Source: Pseudomonas syringae
GTDB taxonomy: Bacteria; Pseudomonadota; Gammaproteobacteria; Pseudomonadales; Pseudomonadaceae
DNA length: 64,000 nt
Direction of reading: 5' to 3'
Assembly: GCF_001698815.1 (NCBI RefSeq)
Contig: NZ_LGSI01000074.1
Location: 1 to 64,000, forward strand
Shown: positions 34,144 through 43,409 of the stretch, piece after piece
Position numbering within the stretch: the stretch's first letter is position 1
How the letters are laid out: the number at the start of each line of letters is the position of its first letter
Made by a program: the position numbers and the translations under genes
Notes under the pieces: model-generated
Database searches by the model: none
Told to the model about the DNA's origin: nothing
What the model saw: the letters and a program-made list of their open reading frames with translations, nothing else

Positions 34144-34163
34144 TACTGTTTGGATATACAGTA
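34144..34163. promoter_or_regulatory. LexA (SOS) box upstream of the radical SAM pair
   Basis: TACTGTTTGGATATACAGTA is a symmetrical CTGT-N8-ACAG site with matching flanks (TA...TA). It overlaps where a promoter for the minus-strand gene starting at 34131 would sit, so LexA would block it. Binding is inferred from the sequence. Confidence 0.75.
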
Positions 34164-34328
34164 ATCGCTCAATGCATCGGGTTCAAGGAATGGATCGCCT
34201 GCGGCGTGACGCTGGTCGGAAAGGCGACGCACGCGCACGGCGCTTCGCTGCGCAGGCATTCGCAGGTAATGTGCGCAATCCAATGCCGGTCACTGTTCAA
34301 CGCCGCGCACTCTCATCAGGAATCACCC

Positions 34329-35246
34329 ATGCAACTGGAATGGCTGGAAGACTTCATCGAGCTGGCGCGCACGCGGAGTCTGTCCCGGGCGGCGGAAATT
34401 CGTTGCGTGACGCACCCGGCGTTTGGGCGACGCATCAAGGCGCTGGAGGATTGGTTCGGTGTGCCCTTGATCGAACGTAAACAACCGCTGTCGCTGACGC
34501 CAGCCGGACTGTTGTTTCTCGAGGCTGCCAGCCAATCCCTGGGCCTGTTGACGGCGGCCCGCGCGCAATTTCAGAGTGTCGGGCTCAATCGTGACGAGCC
34601 GTTGCGAATTGCCACCGGACGAACCCTGGCCAGTAATTTTTTCCCGGACTGGTACGAGACGCTCAATCAGCGTTTTGGCTCGTTCCCGGTGTCCCTGGTC
34701 ACCAGCGGTTCGCAGGAAGCTATCGGTCGAGTGTCGGCGGGGGACGTGGATTTGCTGCTGATTTTTTCCAGTCCCTTGACCCAGATTCTGATCGATCCCG
34801 AACGGTTCGATTCGCTGGTTCTGGCCCGTGAAGAGATGATCCCGGTCAGTGCACCTGATGCCAACGGCCAACCGCGTTTTCAGATCACGCCGGATGGCGG
34901 CGCTTCGAGTGTTCCGTGGCTGGCTTTCTCGCCGACCCTGGCATTGCGCGGGGTACTCGCCCAGCACTTGGCCAACTTGCCCCAGCGGCTGGCGTTGCGC
35001 ATGACCTATCAAGCCGATTCCTATGAGTCGATCCTGCAGATGGCCAAGCGCGGCAATGGTCTGGCCTGGCTGCCGCGCATGGTGGTCAGGGCTGCGTTGC
35101 AGGAAGGGGAATTGGTGGTCGCCGGTGGGCCGGAGTTGACCATCGGATTTGATATTTCCCTGCATCGACGCCGTTCAAACCAGGCCGAGCAGGTAATGAG
35201 GATCTGGCGCGGCCTGGCAGAAGATGCACCGATAGAGGGCAAATGA
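34329..35246 (+). CDS. LysR-family regulator, HypT-like
   Basis: A 305-residue LysR-type protein. The N-terminal helix-turn-helix (LARTRSLSRAAEIRCVTHPA, then FGRRIKALEDWFG) resembles the HypT/YjiE class, some of which respond to hypochlorite through methionine oxidation. The rest is the periplasmic-binding-like effector domain. The start MQLEWLEDFIELA is used, 41 codons inside the longest frame. It precedes the MFS transporter gene by 243 bases in the same direction and may regulate it. Confidence 0.9.
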   Translation: MQLEWLEDFIELARTRSLSRAAEIRCVTHPAFGRRIKALEDWFGVPLIERKQPLSLTPAGLLFLEAASQSLGLLTAARAQFQSVGLNRDEPLRIATGRTLASNFFPDWYETLNQRFGSFPVSLVTSGSQEAIGRVSAGDVDLLLIFSSPLTQILIDPERFDSLVLAREEMIPVSAPDANGQPRFQITPDGGASSVPWLAFSPTLALRGVLAQHLANLPQRLALRMTYQADSYESILQMAKRGNGLAWLPRMVVRAALQEGELVVAGGPELTIGFDISLHRRRSNQAEQVMRIWRGLAEDAPIEGK

Positions 35247-35424
35247 AAAAAACTTCGCGACGTCGCGGCGGCTGAAAGCCAGCAGCGGTGCCCGGCGTGC
35301 CAATTGGGCTCAAGGATGTGCCCAAACAGCAATTGTTCCGGCATAAGTGTTGATTCAAGTTAGTCCCAGGGTGAACGAATCAGGCATCTTCAGCTGTTCG
35401 AGCACTCCCGCTGATAAAAATATC

Positions 35425-35466
35425 GCAAGTGCATTGTCGCCCTGACCATTCGACAAGAGCACTTGC
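35425..35466. promoter_or_regulatory. Inverted repeat upstream of the MFS gene
   Basis: GCAAGTGC (35425-35432) and GCACTTGC (35459-35466) are exact complements 26 bases apart, just upstream of the MFS start at 35490. They could be half-sites for the upstream LysR protein. Low confidence. Confidence 0.35.
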
Positions 35467-35489
35467 CTCTGAGAAGCCGGGGCTCATTC

Positions 35490-36806
35490 ATGACACTTCA
35501 AACCACTGCAACGCACGCTTCAATCGCCAGGCCAAAGCGAGGTCCGTGGAAGGAAATTGTTGCGGCCAGTATTGGTAACGCACTCGAATTCTATGACCTG
35601 CTGATCTACGGCTACTTCGCGGTGGTCATCGGCAAGCTGTTTTTCCCCTCGGATAATGAAACCACGTCGCTGTTGCTCAGCGTCGGTTCGTTCGGTATTT
35701 CCTTCCTCATGCGTCCGCTGGGCGCGATGGTGCTGGGTTCCTATGCGGACCGGGCAGGGCGCAAGGCTTCGCTGACGATGTCGATCCTGATCATGATGAT
35801 CGGTACGGCGATGATCACCTTTACGCCGTCGTACCAGCAGATTGGGGTCGCCGCGCCGTTGATCATCATCGTTGCGCGGATGCTGCAGGGCTTTTCCACT
35901 GGTGGCGAGTTCGGCGCCGCGACGGCCTTCATGGTCGAGCACGCCGATGCCAAGCGCCGGGGCTTTTTCGCCAGCTGGCAGTTGTCGACCCAAGGCCTGG
36001 CAACGGTTTTGGCCGCTGGCGTCAGTGCGCTGCTGAGTTATGTGTTGACCGACGTGCAGCTCAACGATTGGGGCTGGAGAGTCGCGTTCGGCGTCGGTTT
36101 GTTGATCGGCCCGGTCGGTTTCTACATCCGCAGCCAGATCGACGAAACCCCGGACTTCCAGAAAGTCGCCGCAGCCGCCGATTCGCCAAAAAGAACACCG
36201 CTGCGCGATGTGCTGATCAAAGGCCACGTCAGCCTGTTGCTGGCCATCGGTGTCGTCGCCGGCGCCACGGCGTTCAACTACGTGCACAAGCTGTACATGC
36301 CGACCTACGCCCTCAAACAGCTGCACATTGCTGCGACTTCCTCGTACATGGGCGCCCTGGTGACCGGCGTGACCTTGATGTTCATGGCGCCAGTGTTCGG
36401 CACGCTGTCCGACACGCATGGCCGATTCCGGGTGCTGAGTATTGCGCTGTTGATCACCGGCCTGTCGTCGTACCCGATGTTCGTCCTGCTCAATACCTAT
36501 CCAACCGTAACCACGTTGTTGCTGGTGCAGGCCATCGTCGGGGTCTTGATTGCGGCGTGTCTGGGACCGATTCCGGCCATGCTCGCGGATATCTTCCCGA
36601 CCAGCATTCGCGGCACGGGGCTAGCCCTGAGTTACAACTTTTCCGTCACCTTGTTCGGCGGTTTCGCGCCGCTGATCGTGACCTGGATGATCGAAGCCAC
36701 CGGCAGCAAGCTGGCGCCGAGTTTCTACGTCATGGGCACTGCGCTGATCAGCGTGATCGCCGTCGTCGCCCTGGGCCGCCGTATGCGCGGCACCGTCCAG
36801 CACTGA
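35490..36806 (+). CDS. MFS transporter, metabolite:H+ symporter type
   Basis: A 438-residue membrane transporter with 12 hydrophobic segments. It has the loop-2/3 motif GSYADRAGRKASL and the N-terminal pattern IGNALEFYDLLIYGYFA, which identify the metabolite:H+ symporter (MHS) branch that carries dicarboxylates, betaines or aromatic acids. Start MTLQTTATHASI is used. The next gene, 83 bases downstream, encodes an AstE/aspartoacylase-type amidohydrolase, so the imported compound may be an N-acyl amino acid (inference). Confidence 0.9.
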   Translation: MTLQTTATHASIARPKRGPWKEIVAASIGNALEFYDLLIYGYFAVVIGKLFFPSDNETTSLLLSVGSFGISFLMRPLGAMVLGSYADRAGRKASLTMSILIMMIGTAMITFTPSYQQIGVAAPLIIIVARMLQGFSTGGEFGAATAFMVEHADAKRRGFFASWQLSTQGLATVLAAGVSALLSYVLTDVQLNDWGWRVAFGVGLLIGPVGFYIRSQIDETPDFQKVAAAADSPKRTPLRDVLIKGHVSLLLAIGVVAGATAFNYVHKLYMPTYALKQLHIAATSSYMGALVTGVTLMFMAPVFGTLSDTHGRFRVLSIALLITGLSSYPMFVLLNTYPTVTTLLLVQAIVGVLIAACLGPIPAMLADIFPTSIRGTGLALSYNFSVTLFGGFAPLIVTWMIEATGSKLAPSFYVMGTALISVIAVVALGRRMRGTVQH

Positions 36807-36889
36807 TATTCAACCCACCCATAACAAGATCATTCCATGCCAGCTCAACGGGGCTGGCGGATACACGCTTTTGACTGTCGGAGATTGCA

Positions 36890-37894
36890 ATGAAGACCCT
36901 TGAGCAAGTTCGCGCAACGCTGCAACCGTACCCCATGGAAGTCGAGTTTCCGGACATCAGCCAATGGAAGACCGGCACTGATGGCGTTGAATACGTGCAC
37001 AGTTTTGCCAGCGACGAGCCCGGCCCCCACGTGATGATCATGGCCCTGACCCACGGCAACGAAGTCAGCGGCGCGATTACCGTCGATGCGCTGTTGCGCG
37101 CAGGCATTCGCCCACGTCAGGGCCGTTTGACCCTGGCGTTCGGCAACGTCGACGCGTATCACAGCTTCGATCCGCAGGACATCGACGCGACTCGTTATAT
37201 CGACGAGGACATGAACCGGGTCTGGCTGCCTGCGCGGCTCGACGGTGAAGAATCCACCGTCGAACTGAACCGGGCGCGGGCGCTGCGACCGATTATCGAC
37301 AGCGTTGACTTGCTGCTCGATATTCACTCGATGCACGAAGAAGCCGCGCCGGTGATGATGAGCGGCGCACGCAGCAAAGGGCTGGAATTTGCCGCCGCGC
37401 TGGGCGTGCCGGAAACGGTGATCGTTGATGCCGGGCATCCCAACGGCAAGCGTATGCGCGATTACCAGGCCTTCAACGATGCCGCGAGCAAGAAGAACGC
37501 CTTGTTGATCGAAACCGGCCAGCACTTCTCCAAGCGCAGCGAGCGCGTCGCGCTGGATATCGCGGCACGCTTTCTGATCACTACCAAAGTGGTCGAGGAA
37601 AGTGACGTCGCGGCCTTCCTGTCGGCAGACAAACCGGTCGCGCAGCGCTTCTTGCAGGTGACTGAGCCGGTGGTCGCCAGCAGCATGGATTTCACCTTCA
37701 GCGAGGACTTTCGCGGGCTGGAACTGATCGAGCGCGCCGGTACGGTGATCGCCCGTGATGGCGAGCGCGACATTGTCACCCCGTACGACAATTGCGTGCT
37801 GGTCCAGCCTTCGTTGCGTCACCTTGGGCCTGGAGTCACGGTGGTACGACTGGCCAAAGTGATCGATCCGGCGACCCTGCATCTGCCCCGTTGA
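36890..37894 (+). CDS. Succinylglutamate desuccinylase/aspartoacylase-family hydrolase
   Basis: A 334-residue zinc-dependent carboxypeptidase-like amidohydrolase. Zinc ligands appear in LTHGNEVSG (His and Glu) and LLDIHSMHEE (His). The catalytic glutamate is likely the one in LLIETGQHF. The family includes succinylglutamate desuccinylase (AstE), aspartoacylase and the vertebrate aminoacylase-3, which deacetylates mercapturates. The sequence does not decide the acyl group. It is preceded by the MFS gene and followed, convergently, by a LysR gene. Confidence 0.85.
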   Translation: MKTLEQVRATLQPYPMEVEFPDISQWKTGTDGVEYVHSFASDEPGPHVMIMALTHGNEVSGAITVDALLRAGIRPRQGRLTLAFGNVDAYHSFDPQDIDATRYIDEDMNRVWLPARLDGEESTVELNRARALRPIIDSVDLLLDIHSMHEEAAPVMMSGARSKGLEFAAALGVPETVIVDAGHPNGKRMRDYQAFNDAASKKNALLIETGQHFSKRSERVALDIAARFLITTKVVEESDVAAFLSADKPVAQRFLQVTEPVVASSMDFTFSEDFRGLELIERAGTVIARDGERDIVTPYDNCVLVQPSLRHLGPGVTVVRLAKVIDPATLHLPR

Positions 37895-37912
37895 TCAGCG
37901 TCGAATCAAGCG

Positions 37913-38788
37913 CTACAAACCCTGGCTCGCGCGGATCAGATCATAGGCTTTGCGGGCCAGCGGGTTGACCGTGTTGGGCCTGATCCACAAGTGGTAGGTC
38001 ACATCGGGGAGACGCGGCAGGCCGTCGTTTTCCCCCAATACGCGCATGTCCGGCCCGAGCATTTCCATGCTCCGCGCCGTCACGCCCAGCCCGGCCCGGG
38101 TGGCGGCCTTGATACCGATCAGGTTCGAGGCCAGATACGCCTGGCGCCAGGCAATATTGGCGCGCTCCAGCGCCTCCAGCGCGTAGCGTCGATAGATGCT
38201 CGGTTCGTCGACGAGGATCAACGGCAGTGGCTCGTCTGGCACATGAATGTATTGCGCCGAGCAGATCCACCAGACCGGTGAAGTGCGCAGCGCAAAGCCT
38301 TCAAGCGTCGGATCTTCCCGGGTGGAAATCACCATGTCGACTTTGCCGCGATGCAAATCATCCATCAGGAACGGGCTGCGCCCGACGTCGATTTCCAGGC
38401 GCAGGCGCGGTGCTGAACGGGCGATGTGGCTGAGGATCGGCGGCAGGATGGTGTCGGCGATATCGTGAGGCGAACCGATGCGCAGCACGCCGCTCAAGCT
38501 GCTTTCACGCAGGGAATTAAGCGCCTCATCGTTGAGTGACAGCATCAGCCGCGCGTGCCGCAACAGCTGGCGGCCCGGTTCGGTCAGCTGCTTTTGCCTG
38601 CCCTGTTTTTGAAAAAGACCCACGCCCACCTGTTGTTCAAGGCGCTGCATGTGCTGGGTGACTGACGATTGGGTGCGCGCCAGCTGCGCGCCGGCCTCGG
38701 CGAAGCTGTGATGATCGACCACGGCAATGAACGTGCGGAGCAAATCCAGATCGAGCGTGGCGCTGGGCGAGACATCGTTATCGGACAT
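37913..38788 (-). CDS. LysR-family regulator of the adjacent sulfur/amino-acid operon
   Basis: A 291-residue LysR-type regulator: helix-turn-helix in residues 12-60 (DHHSFAEAGAQLARTQSSVT, QHMQRLEQQVG) and an effector domain starting at LSGVLRIGSPHD. It is divergent from the binding-protein gene at 39036, the usual geometry for a LysR protein and its target operon. The 247-base gap holds AT-rich symmetrical elements. The ligand is presumably the operon's substrate. Confidence 0.92.
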   Translation of the reverse strand: MSDNDVSPSATLDLDLLRTFIAVVDHHSFAEAGAQLARTQSSVTQHMQRLEQQVGVGLFQKQGRQKQLTEPGRQLLRHARLMLSLNDEALNSLRESSLSGVLRIGSPHDIADTILPPILSHIARSAPRLRLEIDVGRSPFLMDDLHRGKVDMVISTREDPTLEGFALRTSPVWWICSAQYIHVPDEPLPLILVDEPSIYRRYALEALERANIAWRQAYLASNLIGIKAATRAGLGVTARSMEMLGPDMRVLGENDGLPRLPDVTYHLWIRPNTVNPLARKAYDLIRASQGL

Positions 38789-38801
38789 GGTTTTTTACGG
38801 A

Positions 38802-38849
38802 ATTCATATCAACGTAGGGGCTTAATACATTACGTATTTTTATATGAAT
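38802..38849. promoter_or_regulatory. AT-rich symmetrical elements in the LysR/ABC divergent promoter
   Basis: ATTCATAT (38802-38809) pairs with ATATGAAT (38842-38849), and inside it AATAC-ATTAC-GTATT (38824-38838) is a 15-base palindrome of the T-N11-A class bound by LysR-type regulators. It lies about 14-60 bases upstream of the LysR start. Assignment is inferred. Confidence 0.5.
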
Positions 38850-39035
38850 GTGAAAAGCGTTTATTGAGTATTCAGGTTTAGGTCAATAAATACTGAGTTT
38901 TTGCCGTGTATGTCCAGCTATGAATACTGAAAGTTATAACCATATTTGATATTTGAATTTCCGTTCGTCGCTGGCTGTACCTAGGATGCCCACACATCAG
39001 GTCGGGGTACGCCGATCATCAGCCAGGGGAATTCC

Positions 39036-39869
39036 ATGCCGAACACTCGTTTGCCAGCTTCAAAATCAATGCCCGCCGTGCTGGGTATTCTGTTCTCGCT
39101 GGCATTCAGCGGTTTGGTTCAGGCCGATGCAACCCTGGACAAAATCCAGGAGCGCCATCGTCTGGTGGTCGGCGTGTTGTTGTCCGGTGGCCCGTTTGGC
39201 TCCATCGACCCCGCCAATCAAAAGCCCAAGGGCTTGAACGTCGATCTGGCCGAAGACTTGGGCCGCCGACTGAATGCCGAAGTGGAGCTGGTGCCGGTGT
39301 TGCCCGCCAACCGCGTGCAGTTCTTGCAGCAGGGCAAGGTTGATTTGTTGATTGCCAATATGGAATGGACGGCCGAGCGCGGGCAGATTCTGGGTTCGGT
39401 GCCCACGCCTTTCTACCGTGTCGGCGGCACTGCCGCTGTGCTCAAGGACAGCAAGATCACCACCTGGCAGGACCTCAAGGGCCAGCCGGTCTGCACGTCT
39501 CAGGGCAGCAGCTACGTCAAGCCGCTGACTGAGTTCGGTGCTGAACTCAAAGCCTTCAAAAGCTCGTCGGAATCCTTGCTGGCGCTGCGCGGTAACAACT
39601 GCGTCGCCGCTGTTCACGATGCCACGCTGATCAATCCGCTGTTGGCTGATAACGCCGAATGGAAGGATTACCGCGCGATTTCCCCGGAACTCAACCCTGC
39701 GCCATCGGTGATCTGGACGCGTCTGGGCGAAACCGACACCCAGGCCAAGCTGGACGCGATCGTCAAGGATTGGCACCGCAGCGGCTTCCTGATCGAAGCG
39801 GAAAAACGCCATCACATCGCGCCTGCGTCTCCAGCGTTGGTGGAGTTGCACGACAAATTCAAAGGCTGA
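39036..39869 (+). CDS. Periplasmic amino-acid-type binding protein (first copy)
   Basis: A 277-residue solute-binding protein of the polar amino acid class: signal peptide (to about ...SGLVQA, residue 31), then ADATLDKIQERHRLVVGVLL and the typical QGKVDLLIANMEWTAERGQI. It is paralogous to the next gene: they share ADATLDKIQ, PNRVQFLQQGKVDLLIAN and WHRSG. It captures substrate for the permeases encoded at 43406-44918. Whether the two proteins bind the same compound or related compounds is not known. Confidence 0.92.
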   Translation: MPNTRLPASKSMPAVLGILFSLAFSGLVQADATLDKIQERHRLVVGVLLSGGPFGSIDPANQKPKGLNVDLAEDLGRRLNAEVELVPVLPANRVQFLQQGKVDLLIANMEWTAERGQILGSVPTPFYRVGGTAAVLKDSKITTWQDLKGQPVCTSQGSSYVKPLTEFGAELKAFKSSSESLLALRGNNCVAAVHDATLINPLLADNAEWKDYRAISPELNPAPSVIWTRLGETDTQAKLDAIVKDWHRSGFLIEAEKRHHIAPASPALVELHDKFKG

Positions 39870-39922
39870 GGTCTGTAGAAGCAAGCCACGCGCCTACAGG
39901 TCTCTCCAGTCAAGGAATCTCC

Positions 39923-40762
39923 ATGAACACATTCTTCGCCCGCAAAACCCTGACCGCCCTGGGCCTGGTGCTTTGCGCTGGCCTGGCCCACGCCGATGCG
40001 ACCCTGGACAAGATCCAGCAGCGTCATAAGGTCAGCATCGGCGTGATTCTCAGCGGACCACCGTTCGGCACCATCGACCCGAAAACCGGCGAGCATCTGG
40101 GCTACAACGTCGAGTTGGCCAAAGGCATCGCCAAGCAACTGGGCGTCGAGCTGGAGACCGTTTCGGTACTGGCGCCCAATCGCGTGCAGTTCCTGCAACA
40201 GGGCAAGGTCGACCTGCTGATCGCCAACATGCAGTACACCGATGAGCGTGCGCAGATTCTTGATTACGCGCCGACACCATATGAAGAAGTCGGCGGCGCC
40301 GCGTTGATCCGCAAAGGCGCGGGCATCAGCAAGTGGGAAGACCTCAAAGGCAAACCGGTGTGCGTGTCCCAAGGCAGCAACTTCATCAAGCCGTTGCAGG
40401 AAACCTACGGCGCCGAGATCAAGGCCTTCCGCAGCCAGTCCGAATCGCTGCTGTCGTTGCGCGGCAATGGCTGCGTAGCGGCGGTGCACGTCAGCCCGAC
40501 CATGCACGCGTTGCTCGACGATGCCGATTGGTCTGGCTACGAAACGCCGCTGCCGAGCGACCTGATCCCGTCCAATTCGGTGATCTGGGTACGCAAGGGT
40601 GAACACGACGTGCAGGCCAGACTCGACGCGATCATTCGCGACTGGCATCGCAGCGGCTGGTTGATCGATGTCGGTCAGCGCACTGGCATGGCACCGTCCC
40701 AGGCTTTGCGTGAGCTGCACGAAAAGTATAAAGGCGCCGCACCTCTGGCCGTAACGCCATGA
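39923..40762 (+). CDS. Periplasmic amino-acid-type binding protein (second copy)
   Basis: A 279-residue solute-binding protein with signal peptide (to about GLAHA, residue 24). It closely resembles its upstream neighbour (53 bases away) across its length, most clearly in PNRVQFLQQGKVDLLIANMQ and in DWHRSGWLID near the end. It appears to be a tandem duplication that has since diverged. The start MNTFFARKTLTALG is used because upstream in-frame codons lie inside the preceding gene. It overlaps the FAD-dehydrogenase gene by four bases (ATGA). Confidence 0.92.
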   Translation: MNTFFARKTLTALGLVLCAGLAHADATLDKIQQRHKVSIGVILSGPPFGTIDPKTGEHLGYNVELAKGIAKQLGVELETVSVLAPNRVQFLQQGKVDLLIANMQYTDERAQILDYAPTPYEEVGGAALIRKGAGISKWEDLKGKPVCVSQGSNFIKPLQETYGAEIKAFRSQSESLLSLRGNGCVAAVHVSPTMHALLDDADWSGYETPLPSDLIPSNSVIWVRKGEHDVQARLDAIIRDWHRSGWLIDVGQRTGMAPSQALRELHEKYKGAAPLAVTP

Positions 40763-42195
40763 GTGCAGCCCTGTTCCAGGCCTTGCAACAGCTGTTGGGC
40801 GCCAACCACGTGCAGAGCAGCGAACAGGCCAGCCCGTTGCTGACCGACAAACAAGGCACGTATGTCGGGCAGGTCATCGCGGCGGTGCATCCGGCCAACA
40901 CCGAAGAAGTCGCCGCCGTGGTGCGCTTGTGCGTCGCCCATGCGGCCCCTATTGTGGTGCAGGGCGGCAACACCGGCCTGATGGGCGCAGCGACGCCGGA
41001 CAGCAGCGGCACGTCGGTGTTGCTGCTGCTGGACCGCTTGAATCACGTGCGTGCGGTTGATACCGACAACGACACGCTGACCGTCGAGGCGGGCTGCATT
41101 CTGCAAAACCTGCAGGACGTGGCGCGCGATGCCGGGCGTCTGTTTCCGTTGAGCCTGGGCGCGGAGGGCAGTTGCACCATTGGCGGCAACCTCGGCACCA
41201 ACGCCGGCGGCACCGCTGTGCTGCGTTACGGCAACACGCGGGAGTTGACCCTCGGCCTGGAAGTGGTCACCGCCGAAGGTGAAATCTGGGACGGGCTGCG
41301 CGGTTTGCGCAAGGACAATACCGGTTACGACCTGCGCGATCTGTACATCGGCAGCGAAGGCACGCTGGGCATTATCACGGCGGCAACCCTCAAGTTGTTT
41401 CCGCTGCCCAAGGCGCAGGCCACGGCCTTGCTGGCGTTCGATTCATTGGCGCAGGCGGTGGATTTGCTGTCCCACGCCCGGGCCGGATTTGGCGCGAGCC
41501 TCACGGCCTTCGAATTGTTGACCGCTGACTGCCTGGTGTTGCTGCGCGAACAGTTTCCCGACGGGCCGCAGCCATTCCTGGATGCGCCGCAGCCCTGGTT
41601 TGCGCTGTTGGAGCTCTCGGACAACCACAGCGAAGCCCATGCACGACAAACCTTCGAAGAGGTGCTCGGCGAAGCATTCGAGTCGGGTTTGCTGGCGGAC
41701 GCCTTGATTGCCGAAAGCCTGGCTCAGAGTGAAGCGCTCTGGCTGCTGCGCGAGAACATGAGCGAGGCGCAGAAACGTGCCGGTCGCAACATGAAGCACG
41801 ATATTTCAGTGCCGATTTCGCGGATCGTCGAATTCGTGGCGCACACCGATGCGCTGCTGCAAGAGCACTTTCCTGGCGTGCGCAACTTCACGTTCGGCCA
41901 TCTGGGCGACGGCAATCTGCACTACAACGTAGCGCATCCGCTGGACTCCAGCGTCGAGGCGCACATGAAGAACTATGTGGCGTTGAGCGAGTTGGTTCAC
42001 GACAGCGCCCATGCCCACGGCGGCTCCATCAGTGCCGAACATGGCATCGGTCAACGCAAGCTGGCGATGTTGCCCCGTTACAAAAGCCCGGTGGAACTGG
42101 ATCTGATGCGGCGCATCAAGCGCGCCCTGGATCCGCAGAATCTGCTTAATCCGGGCAAGGTATTTGCCTTGGACGACGACGGAGAATCCCTATGA
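40759..42195 (+). CDS. FAD-binding 2-hydroxyacid dehydrogenase (GlcD/D2HGDH type)
   Basis: A 478-residue flavoprotein of the GlcD/D-2-hydroxyglutarate-dehydrogenase group. The FAD-binding part shows VVQGGNTGLMGAATPD and NLGTNAGGTAVLRYGNTREL. The C-terminal part has the metal/His motif HLGDGNLHYN and EHGIGQRKLA. It oxidises a D-2-hydroxy acid to a 2-oxo acid. Beside an aminotransferase, this could supply or remove the oxo-acid form of the imported amino acid. Overlaps with both neighbours (4 bases each) indicate one operon. Confidence 0.9.
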   Translation: MSAALFQALQQLLGANHVQSSEQASPLLTDKQGTYVGQVIAAVHPANTEEVAAVVRLCVAHAAPIVVQGGNTGLMGAATPDSSGTSVLLLLDRLNHVRAVDTDNDTLTVEAGCILQNLQDVARDAGRLFPLSLGAEGSCTIGGNLGTNAGGTAVLRYGNTRELTLGLEVVTAEGEIWDGLRGLRKDNTGYDLRDLYIGSEGTLGIITAATLKLFPLPKAQATALLAFDSLAQAVDLLSHARAGFGASLTAFELLTADCLVLLREQFPDGPQPFLDAPQPWFALLELSDNHSEAHARQTFEEVLGEAFESGLLADALIAESLAQSEALWLLRENMSEAQKRAGRNMKHDISVPISRIVEFVAHTDALLQEHFPGVRNFTFGHLGDGNLHYNVAHPLDSSVEAHMKNYVALSELVHDSAHAHGGSISAEHGIGQRKLAMLPRYKSPVELDLMRRIKRALDPQNLLNPGKVFALDDDGESL

Positions 42196-43409
42196 GCGTG
42201 CGTCTGTCAAAACGCGTGCAGCGCGTCACGCTGTCCGCCAATGCAGCGGCGAAATCCCGAGTGACTGCGTTGCGTGACGCGGGCGTCGATATTCTCGATC
42301 TGACCACCGGCGAGCCGGATTTCGATACCCCGGAACACATCAAGCAAGCGGCTTACGCCGCGATTGGCGCAGGCGACACCAAATACACGCCGACCCCCGG
42401 CGTGCGGGCCTTGCGCGAAGCTGTGCAAAGCAAGCTCAAGCGCGAGAACCGTCTGGATTACCCGTTGCCGTCCATCGTGATTGCCAACGGCGCGAAACAG
42501 ATCATTTACAACGCCTTTGCCGCGACCCTGGACGACGGCGATGAAGTGTTGGTGCCGGTTCCCTACTGGCCGTCGTTCCCGGACAGCGTGCGGTTCAGCG
42601 GTGGCGAGCCAGTGTTCATCGAGTGCGGTCTGGAGCAGGGCTGCAAGCTGACGCCGACTCAACTGGAGCAACACATCACCGAGCGCACCCGCTGGTTGAT
42701 CCTCAACGGTCCCGGCAACCCGAGCGGCGCGGTGTACAGCGAGGCAGAACTGCTGGCGCTGGCCGAGGTGCTGCGCGGTCATCCGCAGGTGCTGGTTTTG
42801 CTCGACGAGCTCTACGAGCACATCCGTTTTGATAATCATTCGGCGCTGAACCTGCTTAACGTCGCGCCGGATCTGCAATCCCGCTGCCTGCTGGTGGGCG
42901 GCGTGTCGAAAACCTACGCCATGACCGGCTGGCGCATCGGTTTTGGCGCCGGGCCAAAAGAACTGACCACCGCCATGACCGTGGTGCAATCGCAGTCCAC
43001 CTCCGGCGCGTCTTCGGTGGGGCAGGCGGCGGCTTTAGCGGCGTTTGAGGGCGGGCTGGGATTCCTCCCGGAACAGGTTGCGGCGTATCAGCAGCGCCGG
43101 GATTTGCTGGTTTCGGCATTGAGCGCCGTGCAAGGCTTGCAAGTGCTGGAGCCACAAGGCGGATTCTTCGTGTTTGTGCGTTGCGCAGGTTTGCTCGGTC
43201 GTTATCGCCCGGACGGCGTGCGCCTGGACAGCGACGCTGACGTGGTGGACTGGCTGCTGGAATCCGGTGTCGCCGGTGTCGCGGGCAGCGCTTACGGTCT
43301 ATCGCCGTGGTTTCGCCTGTCGATTGCCACCGCCACCAGCAGCGTTGCCGAAGCGGGTCGCCGCATTGCGATTGCCTGTGAGCGCCTGTTGATCGAGGTG
43401 CCGCAATGA
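42192..43409 (+). CDS. Class I pyridoxal-phosphate aminotransferase
   Basis: A 405-residue fold-type I aminotransferase of the aspartate-aminotransferase Ib group. Motifs: DLTTGEPDFDTPEHIKQAA, LNGPGNPSGAVYSE, DELYEHI, and the PLP lysine in GGVSKTYAMTGWRIGFGAG. The substrate-binding arginine is in FRLSIATATS. It overlaps the FAD enzyme upstream and the permease downstream by four bases each. Which amino donor it uses cannot be read. Confidence 0.92.
   Translation: MSVRLSKRVQRVTLSANAAAKSRVTALRDAGVDILDLTTGEPDFDTPEHIKQAAYAAIGAGDTKYTPTPGVRALREAVQSKLKRENRLDYPLPSIVIANGAKQIIYNAFAATLDDGDEVLVPVPYWPSFPDSVRFSGGEPVFIECGLEQGCKLTPTQLEQHITERTRWLILNGPGNPSGAVYSEAELLALAEVLRGHPQVLVLLDELYEHIRFDNHSALNLLNVAPDLQSRCLLVGGVSKTYAMTGWRIGFGAGPKELTTAMTVVQSQSTSGASSVGQAAALAAFEGGLGFLPEQVAAYQQRRDLLVSALSAVQGLQVLEPQGGFFVFVRCAGLLGRYRPDGVRLDSDADVVDWLLESGVAGVAGSAYGLSPWFRLSIATATSSVAEAGRRIAIACERLLIEVPQ

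Noticed and set aside
36845..37882. 345-codon minus-strand frame opposite the amidohydrolase
   Set aside because: Antisense shadow: no motifs, and the sense strand encodes a clear zinc hydrolase with preserved HGNE and DIHS motifs.
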